64,000 nucleotides of DNA from JAKAWQ01 sp035509315. Lineage in GTDB: Bacteria; Pseudomonadota; Alphaproteobacteria; Acetobacterales; Acetobacteraceae. Position numbers and translations under genes: made by a program. Positions 52,958-61,344 of this stretch are shown here, in pieces. Below the pieces are notes generated by a model. The model did no database searches and was not told where the DNA came from. It saw nothing but the letters and a program-made list of their open reading frames with translations. The first letter of the stretch is position 1. Each line of letters opens with the position of its first letter. The DNA lies in contig DATJLS010000002.1 of assembly GCA_035509315.1 (NCBI GenBank), forward strand, positions 31,450 through 95,449, read 5' to 3'.

Positions 52958-53104
52958 AACGGGGATGATTAGAAAAGGAAGAAAATGGGGCGTTTCAACA
53001 AGTATTCAGGTGGCGTAGGGGAGAAGCGTAGAGCAGAGAAAAAATACTTGCTGGATGCGGAGAGCTATCTGCCTTCAATCAAGCGCCAGAGATACTGCTC
53101 GCCC

Positions 53105-53536
53105 TCAATGGGTCGGCGGAACGCGGTTCCAGAACTCATCGAACTCTCTAGTGTCGAAGAATGCGACTGCGCTGACCACCTTCGCGTCTCGCATGCGAAG
53201 ATACCAAGTATAGGTGTTGCGATAGGGCTGGCCGTCCTTCGTCTTGGCAGCAGCGTCGAAGAAGGCGATGACCATGTCGCCATCGGCGTAGATACCGCGG
53301 ACCGACGGGATCAGCGGCGTCGCCATGCGGGCGTTGAAGGGGCCGATGACCTCGTCGAGGAATGCCTGGCGGATTGGGTAGGTCTTCGACAGGGGCGACG
53401 ACCCCACTATCGTCCAATCGGCCTCCGGTGCCAAAAGCTCGAATGGGCTGCCCGTGCCCGCGCGCCATCGGTCGAAGCTCGATTGGACGAGGGCTCTATT
53501 GATTTCAGTGGTCCGAGTTTCGGTGTGGTCCTGCAT
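53105..53536 (-). CDS. NTF2-like/SnoaL-type protein
   Basis: A 143-residue protein of the NTF2-like fold: W-R-A-G-T-G-S-P-F-E-L-L-A-P-E-A-D-W-T-I-V-G near residue 25 and Y-T-W-Y-L-R-M-R-D-A-K-V-V near 105. Its exact activity is unknown. It lies downstream of the aldehyde dehydrogenase with a 91-base gap. The ATG at 53536 was chosen over a TTG two codons before. Confidence 0.85.
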   Translation of the reverse strand: MQDHTETRTTEINRALVQSSFDRWRAGTGSPFELLAPEADWTIVGSSPLSKTYPIRQAFLDEVIGPFNARMATPLIPSVRGIYADGDMVIAFFDAAAKTKDGQPYRNTYTWYLRMRDAKVVSAVAFFDTREFDEFWNRVPPTH

Positions 53537-53627
53537 TGGCAATCTCTCTTTGACATTGGCCGTGGCTGCGGCCGTTCATTGCTTAAAAGTCGTCGCCCAT
53601 ACGTTCGACGACCTTCGAACGTATGGC

Positions 53628-55115
53628 TCAAAACGGATAGCTACGAGGGGTGTGTTGGACAGAAATCCAATGCTCGGTCGTGAAATCTTCGACTACGCCC
53701 AGCGCTCCGAAGCGGCCGAGGCCGGAATTCTTCTCGCCGCCGAAAGGCATGTTGGCGAGGTCTATCGCCGGCAGGTCATTGATGTGGGTCATGCCGGCCT
53801 TCACCTTGTGAGCGAAGCGCTCGCCGCGGGCCAGATCGCTGGTCAGCACCGCGCTCGACAGGCCGAATTCGGTATCATTCGCCATGCGCAGCGCCTCTAT
53901 CTCATCAGCGGCGCGGGATACGGGCGCGATCGGTCCGAAGATCTCGTCGCGGCCAAGCCTCACGCGATCGGTCACATCGCTGAAAACATGGGGCGGAAGC
54001 ACCAGCCCGTCAGCCGGGCCGCCGACGCGCATCGTCGCGCCGTCGGCACGCGCGTCGTCGATCATCCTTTGCAAACCGTCGAGCTGACGCTTGTTGATGA
54101 TCGGGCCTACCGCGGTTGTCTCGTCATTGGGATCGCCATACTTGAGCGCCTTCACCCGCTCGACGAACGCCTCCACAAAGCGGGCGTGGAGCTTGTCCTC
54201 GACGATGATCCGGTTGGTGCTGACGCAAAGCTCTCCTTGATGGAGGAAGCGGCCGAACACCGCGATTTTAACCGCCTGATCCAGATCGGCGTCATCGAGG
54301 ACGACGAGCGGATTATTGCCGCCGAGTTCGAGCTGCGCCTTCTTCAGCGTCTCGCCCGTCGCGGCGAGCCCGGCAATCCGCCGCCCGACAGGCGTCGATC
54401 CAGTGAACGAGATCACCCGTGAGGCCGGATGAAGGACGATCGCATCGCCGATCAGCCGGTTGTCGCCGGTGATGACGCTGAGAACGCCCGGCGGAAGTCC
54501 GGCTTCCTCCAGGATCTTCGCGATCAGCAGCCCCCCGGTGACCAGCGTATCGGCCGCGGGTTTCAGGACAACGGCGTTGCCGAGCGCAAGCGCGGGCGCG
54601 ACCGCCCGGGAGGAAAGATGGAAGGGCCAGTTCCAGGGGCTGATGACGGTCACAACGCCAACGGGCTCGCGATAGATGCGGTGCTCCTTGCCGGGGATGT
54701 CTCCCGGAATGATCCGACCCCACGTCCGCGTGGGCAGCGTCGCCGCCTCGACGACGATCGCCTTGACGGCCTGCCATTCCAGCTCGGCCTTGACTCGAAC
54801 GCTCCCGGATTCCCTGATCAGCCAGTCGACGATCTCGGCGCGGCGCGCCTCCATCACGGCGACCGCATTGCGCAGCACCTGCGCGCGCTCGCCAGGGGTG
54901 GCCTCGGCCCACTCCGCCCGCGCGGCGGCCGCGGCGGCGAAAGCGGCGTCCACGTCGGCGACATCCGCCTGGCCGATCTCGACGAGGGTTTCTCCCGAAT
55001 ACGGGTTGACGTCCCTATACGTCGTGCCTGCGCGACCAGCGCGCCATTGGTTGCCAATCAGCAACTCGTCCCCGAAAGCGTAGGGGATCGGCTCAGCCAT
55101 CTTTTGCGCGAGCAT
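53628..55115 (-). CDS. Aldehyde dehydrogenase family protein
   Basis: A 495-residue NAD(P)-dependent dehydrogenase with the catalytic set intact: N162 in P-W-N-W-P-F, E264 in L-E-L-G-G-N and C297 in G-E-L-C-V-S. It resembles the benzaldehyde/vanillin dehydrogenase group. GGAGG lies seven to eight bases before the ATG at 55115. It follows the SDR gene by 11 bases and both probably share a transcript. Confidence 0.93.
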   Translation of the reverse strand: MLAQKMAEPIPYAFGDELLIGNQWRAGRAGTTYRDVNPYSGETLVEIGQADVADVDAAFAAAAAARAEWAEATPGERAQVLRNAVAVMEARRAEIVDWLIRESGSVRVKAELEWQAVKAIVVEAATLPTRTWGRIIPGDIPGKEHRIYREPVGVVTVISPWNWPFHLSSRAVAPALALGNAVVLKPAADTLVTGGLLIAKILEEAGLPPGVLSVITGDNRLIGDAIVLHPASRVISFTGSTPVGRRIAGLAATGETLKKAQLELGGNNPLVVLDDADLDQAVKIAVFGRFLHQGELCVSTNRIIVEDKLHARFVEAFVERVKALKYGDPNDETTAVGPIINKRQLDGLQRMIDDARADGATMRVGGPADGLVLPPHVFSDVTDRVRLGRDEIFGPIAPVSRAADEIEALRMANDTEFGLSSAVLTSDLARGERFAHKVKAGMTHINDLPAIDLANMPFGGEKNSGLGRFGALGVVEDFTTEHWISVQHTPRSYPF

Positions 55116-55126
55116 CGCAAGCCTCC

Positions 55127-55966
55127 TCAAACATCGGCGTCGGTGGAGAGGGCGAGATCGCGCCATCGCGCGAGTTCGGCCGCAACGAATGCGTTCTTCG
55201 CTTCGATGCGTCGCACCGTGTCGCTGCCGAACGGCATGCGCGTCGGCGGATCATCCGCATCGACAACCCTCAAGATCGCACGAGCGAGCTTGGCCGGATC
55301 GCCAGGCTGGGCGTGGTTGGCGCCAGCCGCGAACTGGCGCATGGCGCCGGCTGTCTCAGCGTAATCGGCGATGCTCGCTCCGCTTGTCGCAAGCGAGCTT
55401 GCATCCAGAAAGTCGGTGCGGAAGAAGCCGGGCTCGATGACTGTCGCGCGGATGCCGAGCGGCTTGAGCTCGAGCGCGAGCGCCTCTGTCAGCGCCTCGA
55501 CGGCGAACTTGGTGGAGCAGTACACGCCCCACCCGGCGGAGGCGGCGTAACCGCCGATAGAAGATATATTGAGCACGTGACCGCTGTGCTGCCGGCGCAT
55601 ATGCGGCAGCACAGCCCGGGTCACGGCGAGAAGCCCGAACACATTGGTGCGGTAAACTCTCTCGATCTCCTCCGCCGTCGCCTCCTCGACCGCGCCCAGC
55701 AGGCCGAAGCCCGCATTGTTCAGGAGAATATCGATGCGTCCGAAGCGTTGGACGGCGGCATCGGCGGCGACGCGTGCTTGTGCCTCATCCGTCACGTCGA
55801 GGGCCAGAGCCAGCAGTCTCTCCGACTTGCCAAGGCGGTCGGTCACCGCTGCCGGATTGCGCGCGGTCGCCACGACATTGTCGCCGCGTTGCAGCGCCCC
55901 CTCGGCGATCAATGCACCGAAACCGCGAGAGGCACCTGTAATGAACCATGTCTTTGCCATCGTCAT
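55127..55966 (-). CDS. Short-chain dehydrogenase/oxidoreductase
   Basis: A 279-residue classical SDR: T-G-A-S-R-G-F-G (10-17), N-N-A-G (83-86), S135/S136, Y149 and K153. The G-F-F-R-T-D-F segment near residue 188 is typical of the retinol-dehydrogenase-like group. The substrate is unknown. Confidence 0.92.
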   Translation of the reverse strand: MTMAKTWFITGASRGFGALIAEGALQRGDNVVATARNPAAVTDRLGKSERLLALALDVTDEAQARVAADAAVQRFGRIDILLNNAGFGLLGAVEEATAEEIERVYRTNVFGLLAVTRAVLPHMRRQHSGHVLNISSIGGYAASAGWGVYCSTKFAVEALTEALALELKPLGIRATVIEPGFFRTDFLDASSLATSGASIADYAETAGAMRQFAAGANHAQPGDPAKLARAILRVVDADDPPTRMPFGSDTVRRIEAKNAFVAAELARWRDLALSTDADV

Positions 55967-56016
55967 TACCCCTTTGAACAGTTAAGCGGCAGTCCGTCGT
56001 CCCCTACTCCTGGTAT

Positions 56017-57021
56017 TCACGCACCACTCAGCGTCCGCAATTCGCCCCGCACGAGACCCACCAACGTCCGAACGGACAGCCCAGCGATGACGAGCGTCGC
56101 CAATGCTAACAGTGCCAACGCAATCGAATCCGGAATGAAACCGGGTTCCGAAGCTGCAAAGCGCAAGGCGGCGATGGCGGATGCGGCGAGCGGAAAGCTC
56201 ACGGCCCACCAAGAGACCCGGAATGGACAGCAAACCGGCAGGTGGCGTAGTTGGCCGAGTAGAACGGCCAGGACGAACAGCGTCAGCATATAAAGCGCCT
56301 CAGCGAATAAATCCGTTTGTCCGGTCGTGACGGAGTAGGTCGAGTAGCCGACCGCGAACGGAGCTACCAATATTAACAAGGTCGGTTTCAGCGCATCCGG
56401 CAGAGGAGGCTCGAACAGCAAACGCGAGAAGATCAGCGTGAACAGGGGGATTGCGAAAAACAGTCCGGCAGCGAGCGTGAACACTATCAGCCCGTGTATG
56501 GGCGGCAGCCCGAGGGTTGGCAGGGCAAGCGGCACGTCCAGCAAGCCGACCACGGGAATAATCCAGGCCGGGGTGGCATGGGCGACCTGCTGGCGGTCGC
56601 TCATCCAGCGGCTGACGATAAGCCAGGCGAAGAGGATCATGCCGATCGCACCGGCGATCCACAGGGCTCGCGCGAGGATGAGGCTATAGGAAGCCACCAC
56701 AATTGGCAGCAGCAACAAACTGATTAAAGCTGTGCCGAACAGATTTCCGGCAATCGGATGCCGGAACTCGGCTTCCACCGCGCTGAAGGCCGTTATCAGC
56801 TTGACCGCATAGCCGGTCAGGATAGCCACGAACGCTATGACCGCGCCGATGCCAATCATGGGTGCGACCAGCGATAACCACTCCGGGCCGCTGTACCGCG
56901 CCAGCGCAAGTCGCCACGCGACCGACAGACCGGTAAGGCCCATCACCGAGCCGAATAGGCCAACCGGCAGGTATTCGAGGCGCGGCCGAGTTTGCGAAAA
57001 CACTACGGCGGACTCGCTCAT
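56017..57021 (-). CDS. TehA/SLAC1-family (TDT) transporter
   Basis: A 334-residue membrane protein with about ten helices. P-V-G-L-F-G-S-V-M-G-L-T-G-L near residue 19 starts the first, and F-R-V-S-W-W-A-V-S-F-P-L near residue 277 is the family signature. Members are anion channels or tellurite/dicarboxylate exporters. The ATGA overlap with the DUF302 stop couples the two genes. Confidence 0.87.
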   Translation of the reverse strand: MSESAVVFSQTRPRLEYLPVGLFGSVMGLTGLSVAWRLALARYSGPEWLSLVAPMIGIGAVIAFVAILTGYAVKLITAFSAVEAEFRHPIAGNLFGTALISLLLLPIVVASYSLILARALWIAGAIGMILFAWLIVSRWMSDRQQVAHATPAWIIPVVGLLDVPLALPTLGLPPIHGLIVFTLAAGLFFAIPLFTLIFSRLLFEPPLPDALKPTLLILVAPFAVGYSTYSVTTGQTDLFAEALYMLTLFVLAVLLGQLRHLPVCCPFRVSWWAVSFPLAASAIAALRFAASEPGFIPDSIALALLALATLVIAGLSVRTLVGLVRGELRTLSGA

Positions 57022-57416
57022 GGCGCGACAGCCACGAGCAGCACCTGCTGTGCAGGTTCCAGACGAGCGGCGAGATCGTCGCGCACTCCGGCCCGACGAA
57101 GCATGGCCGCAACTGGATGGAACGCGATTACGGTCTTTCCGTCATCGCGCTCTCGCACCAGAACTCGGAGCGGCAGATCGAGCGCCGCAAGTGGCGTGGC
57201 CAGCATGACCGGCGTGCCGCCTTTCGCATTGCCGTAAATCAGAACAATGCTCGGCGGCATGCTCAGGCCGGCCTCCCGCGCGTTCGCGGCGTGATCGATC
57301 CTGGCGAAGACCGCCATCCCGCGGTCCACGATCGCCTGGACGAGATGTTCAACGGTGGCATCGAACGACAGGGATGATGCGTGCTCGACGAGGTCGGGCA
57401 CCTCTGTGTTGCTCAT
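57018..57416 (-). CDS. DUF302 protein
   Basis: A 132-residue protein of the DUF302 fold: S-F-D-A-T-V-E-H-L-V-Q-A-I-V-D-R-G-M-A-V-F-A-R-I-D-H split over residues 17-42, then V-L-I-Y-G-N-A-K-G-G-T-P-V-M and P-L-R-V-L-V-R-E. Function unknown. It overlaps its neighbours on both sides by four bases. Confidence 0.9.
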   Translation of the reverse strand: MSNTEVPDLVEHASSLSFDATVEHLVQAIVDRGMAVFARIDHAANAREAGLSMPPSIVLIYGNAKGGTPVMLATPLAALDLPLRVLVRERDDGKTVIAFHPVAAMLRRAGVRDDLAARLEPAQQVLLVAVAP

Positions 57417-58426
57417 GATCCTGCCTCCTCGGCCACATCGACCACCAATTTGCCGCGTGCCGTGCCGGTCTCGATGGCGTGATAGGCATCGCCCACCGTG
57501 GCGAGCGAGAAGCGGCGCTGATCCAGCGCTGGCACGATCTTGCCGGCTTCGGCCAGTCTCGTGGCCTCGGCCAAAATCTCGCCGTGGTGCTCGCGCCCTA
57601 CGTCGGTCAGCAGCGGCAACAAAGTGAAAATTCCCGAGTAGCTGGCCGCCCGGAATGAAAGCGGCACCAGGGTGTGCGTGCCCCAGCCCAAGGCGCTGAC
57701 GACATGGCCAAAGCGAGTGACCATGGCGAAGGCGGCATCGAGCGAGGCCCCACCGGCCGTGTCGAAGACGATGTCAAAGCCCTTGCCGCCGGTCGAGCGC
57801 GCCACGATTTCGGCCGGTGACTCCGCCTTGTGCGCGAACCGCGCGCTCAGTCGCTCGATGGTCTCGCGGGCGGAAGGCGAGCCGGTGGCAGTCATCGTGG
57901 CGCCCCTCGCGCGGGCGATCTGCAACGCCATCTGGCCGACTCCGCCGGCGCCGCCCTGGACCAGAACATGCTGCCCAGCGCGGACCTCGGCGCGGTCTAC
58001 TAGGCCCTCCCAGGCCGTGATGAACGCGAGCGGTAGAGCCGCCGCCTCGCGCATCGAAAGATTGGGTGGCTTGCGGGACAACAGGCGTGCATCGGCCACC
58101 ATGTACTCGGCGAGCGATCCGGCATGTCCGCCGACACCACCGGCCAGGCCGTATACCTCATCGTCCTCCCGAAATGTCGTCGTATCCTTGCCCGCGGCGA
58201 CCACGACGCCCGCCATGTCCATGCCAAGGATGGCAGGTAACGGCTGACGCGCGTGGTCGGCGGCTCCGGCAAGAATTTTCACATCAAGCGGATTGACTCC
58301 GCTGGCCACGACCCGCACCAGCACTTCGCCTGGACCAGGCTGCGGCGTGGAGACCTGGACGAGCCGGAGCGGCTCGTCCCTGGCTTCCGCGATCAAGGCC
58401 TGCATCAGGTGCGGAATGCAGGTCAT
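57413..58426 (-). CDS. Zinc-free medium-chain alcohol dehydrogenase/quinone oxidoreductase
   Basis: A 337-residue protein: V-N-P-L-D-V-K-I-L-A-G near residue 45, L-G-M-D-M-A-G-V-V near 67, and the nucleotide site G-G-A-G-G-V-G-Q-M-A near 158. Zinc ligands are absent, so quinone or enone reduction is likely. It sits two bases from the hydrolase gene and overlaps DUF302 by four. Confidence 0.92.
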   Translation of the reverse strand: MTCIPHLMQALIAEARDEPLRLVQVSTPQPGPGEVLVRVVASGVNPLDVKILAGAADHARQPLPAILGMDMAGVVVAAGKDTTTFREDDEVYGLAGGVGGHAGSLAEYMVADARLLSRKPPNLSMREAAALPLAFITAWEGLVDRAEVRAGQHVLVQGGAGGVGQMALQIARARGATMTATGSPSARETIERLSARFAHKAESPAEIVARSTGGKGFDIVFDTAGGASLDAAFAMVTRFGHVVSALGWGTHTLVPLSFRAASYSGIFTLLPLLTDVGREHHGEILAEATRLAEAGKIVPALDQRRFSLATVGDAYHAIETGTARGKLVVDVAEEAGS

Positions 58427-58428
58427 CG

Positions 58429-59289
58429 TCAGATTCCATGTCGCTCGAGGAACCCAAGCATCAGCGCACCGATTTCGGCGGCATGCGTCTCCAAGGCAAA
58501 ATGCCCGGTGTCGAGCAGGTGGATTTCTGCCTCCGGCAGGTCACGCTTGTAGGCCTCAGCACCGGCCGGCAGGAAATGCGCGTCGTGCCGGCCCCAGGCG
58601 GCCAGGAAGGGCGGCCGGTGCGTGCGGAAATAGGCTTGGAAGTCCGGGTAGCGCGCGACGTTGCTGCGATAGTCCAGGATTAGGTCGAGTTGGATCTCGT
58701 CGGCACCGAGTCGCGCCAGATAGGTGAGATCGAGTGTGTAGCCGTCTGGCGACACGCGCGTCCGGTCGGCACCGTTGAAATACTGCCATTCCCGGATGGT
58801 TTCCGGCGCCAGCGATGTGCGGCAGGCTTCGCGGTGTTCGGGTGTCGGGTCGCGCCAATAGGTCTGCCAGGGCGCCCAGCCGTCGCTGAAACCCTCGACA
58901 TAGGCATTGCCGTTCTGGCTGATGATCGCCGTCACGCGCTCGGGAAATCGCAAGGCAAGCCGTAGCCCGACCGGTGCGCCGTAGTCGAAAATGTAGAGTG
59001 CGTAGCTGGTAAGACCGAGCGCATCGACGAACCGCGCCATGACGTCGGCCAGATTGTCGAAGCTGTAGGTGAAGACACCGCGTGGCGGCGATATGGTGTT
59101 GCCGAAGCCAGGCAAATCCGGCGCGATCACGCGAAACCTCCCCGCGAGTTCGGGAATGAGGTCTCGAAACATGTGGCTCGCGGTTGGGAAGCCATGCAAA
59201 AGCAAGATCACGGGCGCGTCCGAGGGACCGGCCTCGCGATAAAAAACATCGACGTCGCCGAGCTTTCGCGAATTGAAAATCGTGTGCAT
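58429..59289 (-). CDS. Alpha/beta hydrolase, epoxide hydrolase/dehalogenase type
   Basis: A 286-residue hydrolase with L-L-H-G-F-P-T near residue 30, an aspartate nucleophile D102 in Y-I-F-D-Y-G-A-P-V-G, and a late histidine in D-T-G-H-F-A-L-E. An aspartate nucleophile suggests epoxide hydrolase or haloalkane dehalogenase chemistry. First gene of the minus-strand group; the ATG at 59289 is 106 bases from the divergent lysR gene. Confidence 0.9.
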   Translation of the reverse strand: MHTIFNSRKLGDVDVFYREAGPSDAPVILLLHGFPTASHMFRDLIPELAGRFRVIAPDLPGFGNTISPPRGVFTYSFDNLADVMARFVDALGLTSYALYIFDYGAPVGLRLALRFPERVTAIISQNGNAYVEGFSDGWAPWQTYWRDPTPEHREACRTSLAPETIREWQYFNGADRTRVSPDGYTLDLTYLARLGADEIQLDLILDYRSNVARYPDFQAYFRTHRPPFLAAWGRHDAHFLPAGAEAYKRDLPEAEIHLLDTGHFALETHAAEIGALMLGFLERHGI

Positions 59290-59395
59290 GGAAGTCGTCT
59301 CCCGAGCGCGACCGATTGTGGTTGCCAGTGTAGAGCGTTGCAAGTTGTGATAGAATGCCCGGCACCTAAAAGGGCTGATTACAGGATCTGCAACA

Positions 59396-60334
59396 ATGGA
59401 TCGGATCGATGCCATGCGGACTTTTGTCACTTGCGTTGATCGGGGGTCGCTCGCTTCGGCCGCGCGCGCCCTTGGTCATTCGCCCGCGACGGTGACGAGG
59501 GCCATTGCCCTGCTTGAGGGGCGGCTAGGAACCCGACTCCTGCACCGAAGCACGCGCGCGCTGCACCTCACTCAGTTTGGCGAGAATTTTCTCGCGACCT
59601 GCCGGGACGTGCTGACCGCGCTCGATGCGGTCGAACGCGGCGCGGCAGCAGAACAGGAGCAGCCGAGCGGAGTGCTGACGATAACTGCGCCTCTAAGGTT
59701 TGGGCAGCTCCATGTCAGACCAGTTGTCGACGCGTTCCTGGATGCCAATCCCGCCGTGCAAGCACGGCTCCTGCTGCTTGATCGGGTCGCGAACCTCGTT
59801 GAAGAAGGGATCGACCTCGCGGTGCGCGTCGCGCATCTACCCGACTCCAACCTCGTTGCGACGCGACTGGGAGAGGTACGGCGTGTCCTTTGTGCTGCGC
59901 CCGTATACATCGAGCAATATGGGGCGCCCCGAGCGCCGGCGGCACTTCGCGAACATGCATGCATCATGGAACGAGACGGAGCGGAGATGGAACTATGGCG
60001 ATTTGCGTCGGCGCCCGGAAAGTCGCTGCTGCCGATCTCCATCCGGCCCAGGTTGGTGGTAAATTCCGCGTCAGCCGCCATCGACTCTGCGGTCGCCGGG
60101 CACGGCATCACCCGCGTGATGTCGTATCAGGCCGCGGAAGCGATTGCCGCCGGCAAGCTCGTAGTGCTGCTCCCGCAGCACGAGCCCCCGCCTATTCCCG
60201 TGCACTTGGTGCAGCCATCGGGCGGCTCAGCGACCTCGAAGCAGCGGGCCTTTGCCGCGTTCGCAGCACCGAGACTGCGGCAACTTCTCACAAACGCGGC
60301 GAATGAGATCGGCCGCAGCGGCTCTGTGCAATGA
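59396..60334 (+). CDS. LysR-family transcriptional regulator
   Basis: A 312-residue LysR protein. The HTH is D-R-G-S-L-A-S-A-A-R-A-L-G-H-S-P-A-T-V-T-R at residues 14-34, and the effector domain starts near 90. It is divergent from the hydrolase-to-aldehyde-dehydrogenase group and probably controls it. Confidence 0.93.
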   Translation: MDRIDAMRTFVTCVDRGSLASAARALGHSPATVTRAIALLEGRLGTRLLHRSTRALHLTQFGENFLATCRDVLTALDAVERGAAAEQEQPSGVLTITAPLRFGQLHVRPVVDAFLDANPAVQARLLLLDRVANLVEEGIDLAVRVAHLPDSNLVATRLGEVRRVLCAAPVYIEQYGAPRAPAALREHACIMERDGAEMELWRFASAPGKSLLPISIRPRLVVNSASAAIDSAVAGHGITRVMSYQAAEAIAAGKLVVLLPQHEPPPIPVHLVQPSGGSATSKQRAFAAFAAPRLRQLLTNAANEIGRSGSVQ

Positions 60335-60402
60335 AGACACCGGGATGCCCGTCGCATCCGGCTCGTGATATCGTCCAGTCCGATCAGCAAGGGGCGTCGC
60401 CA

Positions 60403-60798
60403 ATGGCTGTGAACGGTGCATGTCTATGCGGGCAGGTAAGCTACGAAATTGATCAGCTCGACATGCCGGTCGAGCATTGCCACTGCAAAACTTGCAGAAA
60501 GGCGCATGCGAGCGCTTATACGACCACCGCTGGCGTCTTGCGGGGACATTTCCGGATCAACCGTGGGGCAGAACTCCTTCGTGCCTTTGAATCATCGCCG
60601 GGAAAGTTAAGGAAATTTTGCAGTAATTGTGGAACCCATCTTTTTGCTGAGCGGCCCGATCAGCCGCACATTATTCTCAGGGTGGCCACGCTTGACGAAA
60701 ATCCAGGCAAGAACCCCGAGTTTCATATTTGGACGTCGCATGACGTTCAGTGGCTTGCTCCCGAATGCCCGTCATATCTCGAGTGGCAGCCGAGATAG
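60403..60798 (+). CDS. GFA-family glutathione-dependent formaldehyde-activating-like protein
   Basis: A 131-residue zinc protein with the full GFA set: C7-x-C9, C26-x-C28-x2-C31 and C73-x2-C76. Members bind small aldehyde or thiol adducts; few have proven activity. The ATG at 60403 places the first pair as usual. The 104 bases after it hold nothing I recognise. Confidence 0.92.
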   Translation: MAVNGACLCGQVSYEIDQLDMPVEHCHCKTCRKAHASAYTTTAGVLRGHFRINRGAELLRAFESSPGKLRKFCSNCGTHLFAERPDQPHIILRVATLDENPGKNPEFHIWTSHDVQWLAPECPSYLEWQPR

Positions 60799-60902
60799 TT
60801 GTTTAGAGCGAGTGGCATGATCAGCGGCAGCTCGCTTGTTGATGTTCACCTTAATCGCACATCTTCACACAGCCAGGGTCGAGTTCTGGCGATCTAGCAG
60901 CG

Positions 60903-61337
60903 CTAATCTTCCCGTTGGTTCTCGCCCACGTCTTGCACGATCTCTTGCCTCAGCTTTGGCCCTTCGTTCAGGCGACGACCGAGCGTGGCGACGAAATTGT
61001 CGTATCGCGCGCCCGCCTGCGCCCGAGCTCCCTTCGCAGCCGGTTCAGGAAGCGGCGGTGTCGTGTTGAGCCAGAAGCGAATGAACAGCGCCAGCGTCTC
61101 AACACCGATGCCGACATCACGCTCGAGGCGCGCTAGGCGCCGATCCTGCTGGTCGAGGCGCTTCGCGATGGCCGCCTCCCGCCGCTCGTCGGCATCTGGC
61201 GAGAGGAACGAGGCGATAGCCGCCTCGGCGATCAGCGACATGGGCTGCTCCCGACGCGCCGCGTAGGCCGATAGAGCCTGCATCACATCCGGGTCGAGAT
61301 AGACGGAGAGTTGAGCCTTCTTCTTCGGCGCGGCCAT
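60903..61337 (-). CDS. CopG/ribbon-helix-helix protein of the transfer region
   Basis: A 144-residue protein. Residues 8-45 are an RHH domain (Q-L-S-V-Y-L-D-P-D-V-M-Q-A-L-S-A-Y-A), followed by a charged coiled coil and a hydrophobic stretch near residues 78-92. It begins seven bases after the traG stop. In related elements this gene lies between traG and trbB; here other genes have come in between. Confidence 0.87.
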   Translation of the reverse strand: MAAPKKKAQLSVYLDPDVMQALSAYAARREQPMSLIAEAAIASFLSPDADERREAAIAKRLDQQDRRLARLERDVGIGVETLALFIRFWLNTTPPLPEPAAKGARAQAGARYDNFVATLGRRLNEGPKLRQEIVQDVGENQRED

Positions 61338-61344
61338 GTGCGCC

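Noticed and set aside
52985..53683. 232-codon plus-strand frame between trbB and the NTF2-like gene
   Set aside because: Most of it is antisense to the NTF2-like gene; the first 38 codons have no family match and no ribosome site, so they are not annotated.
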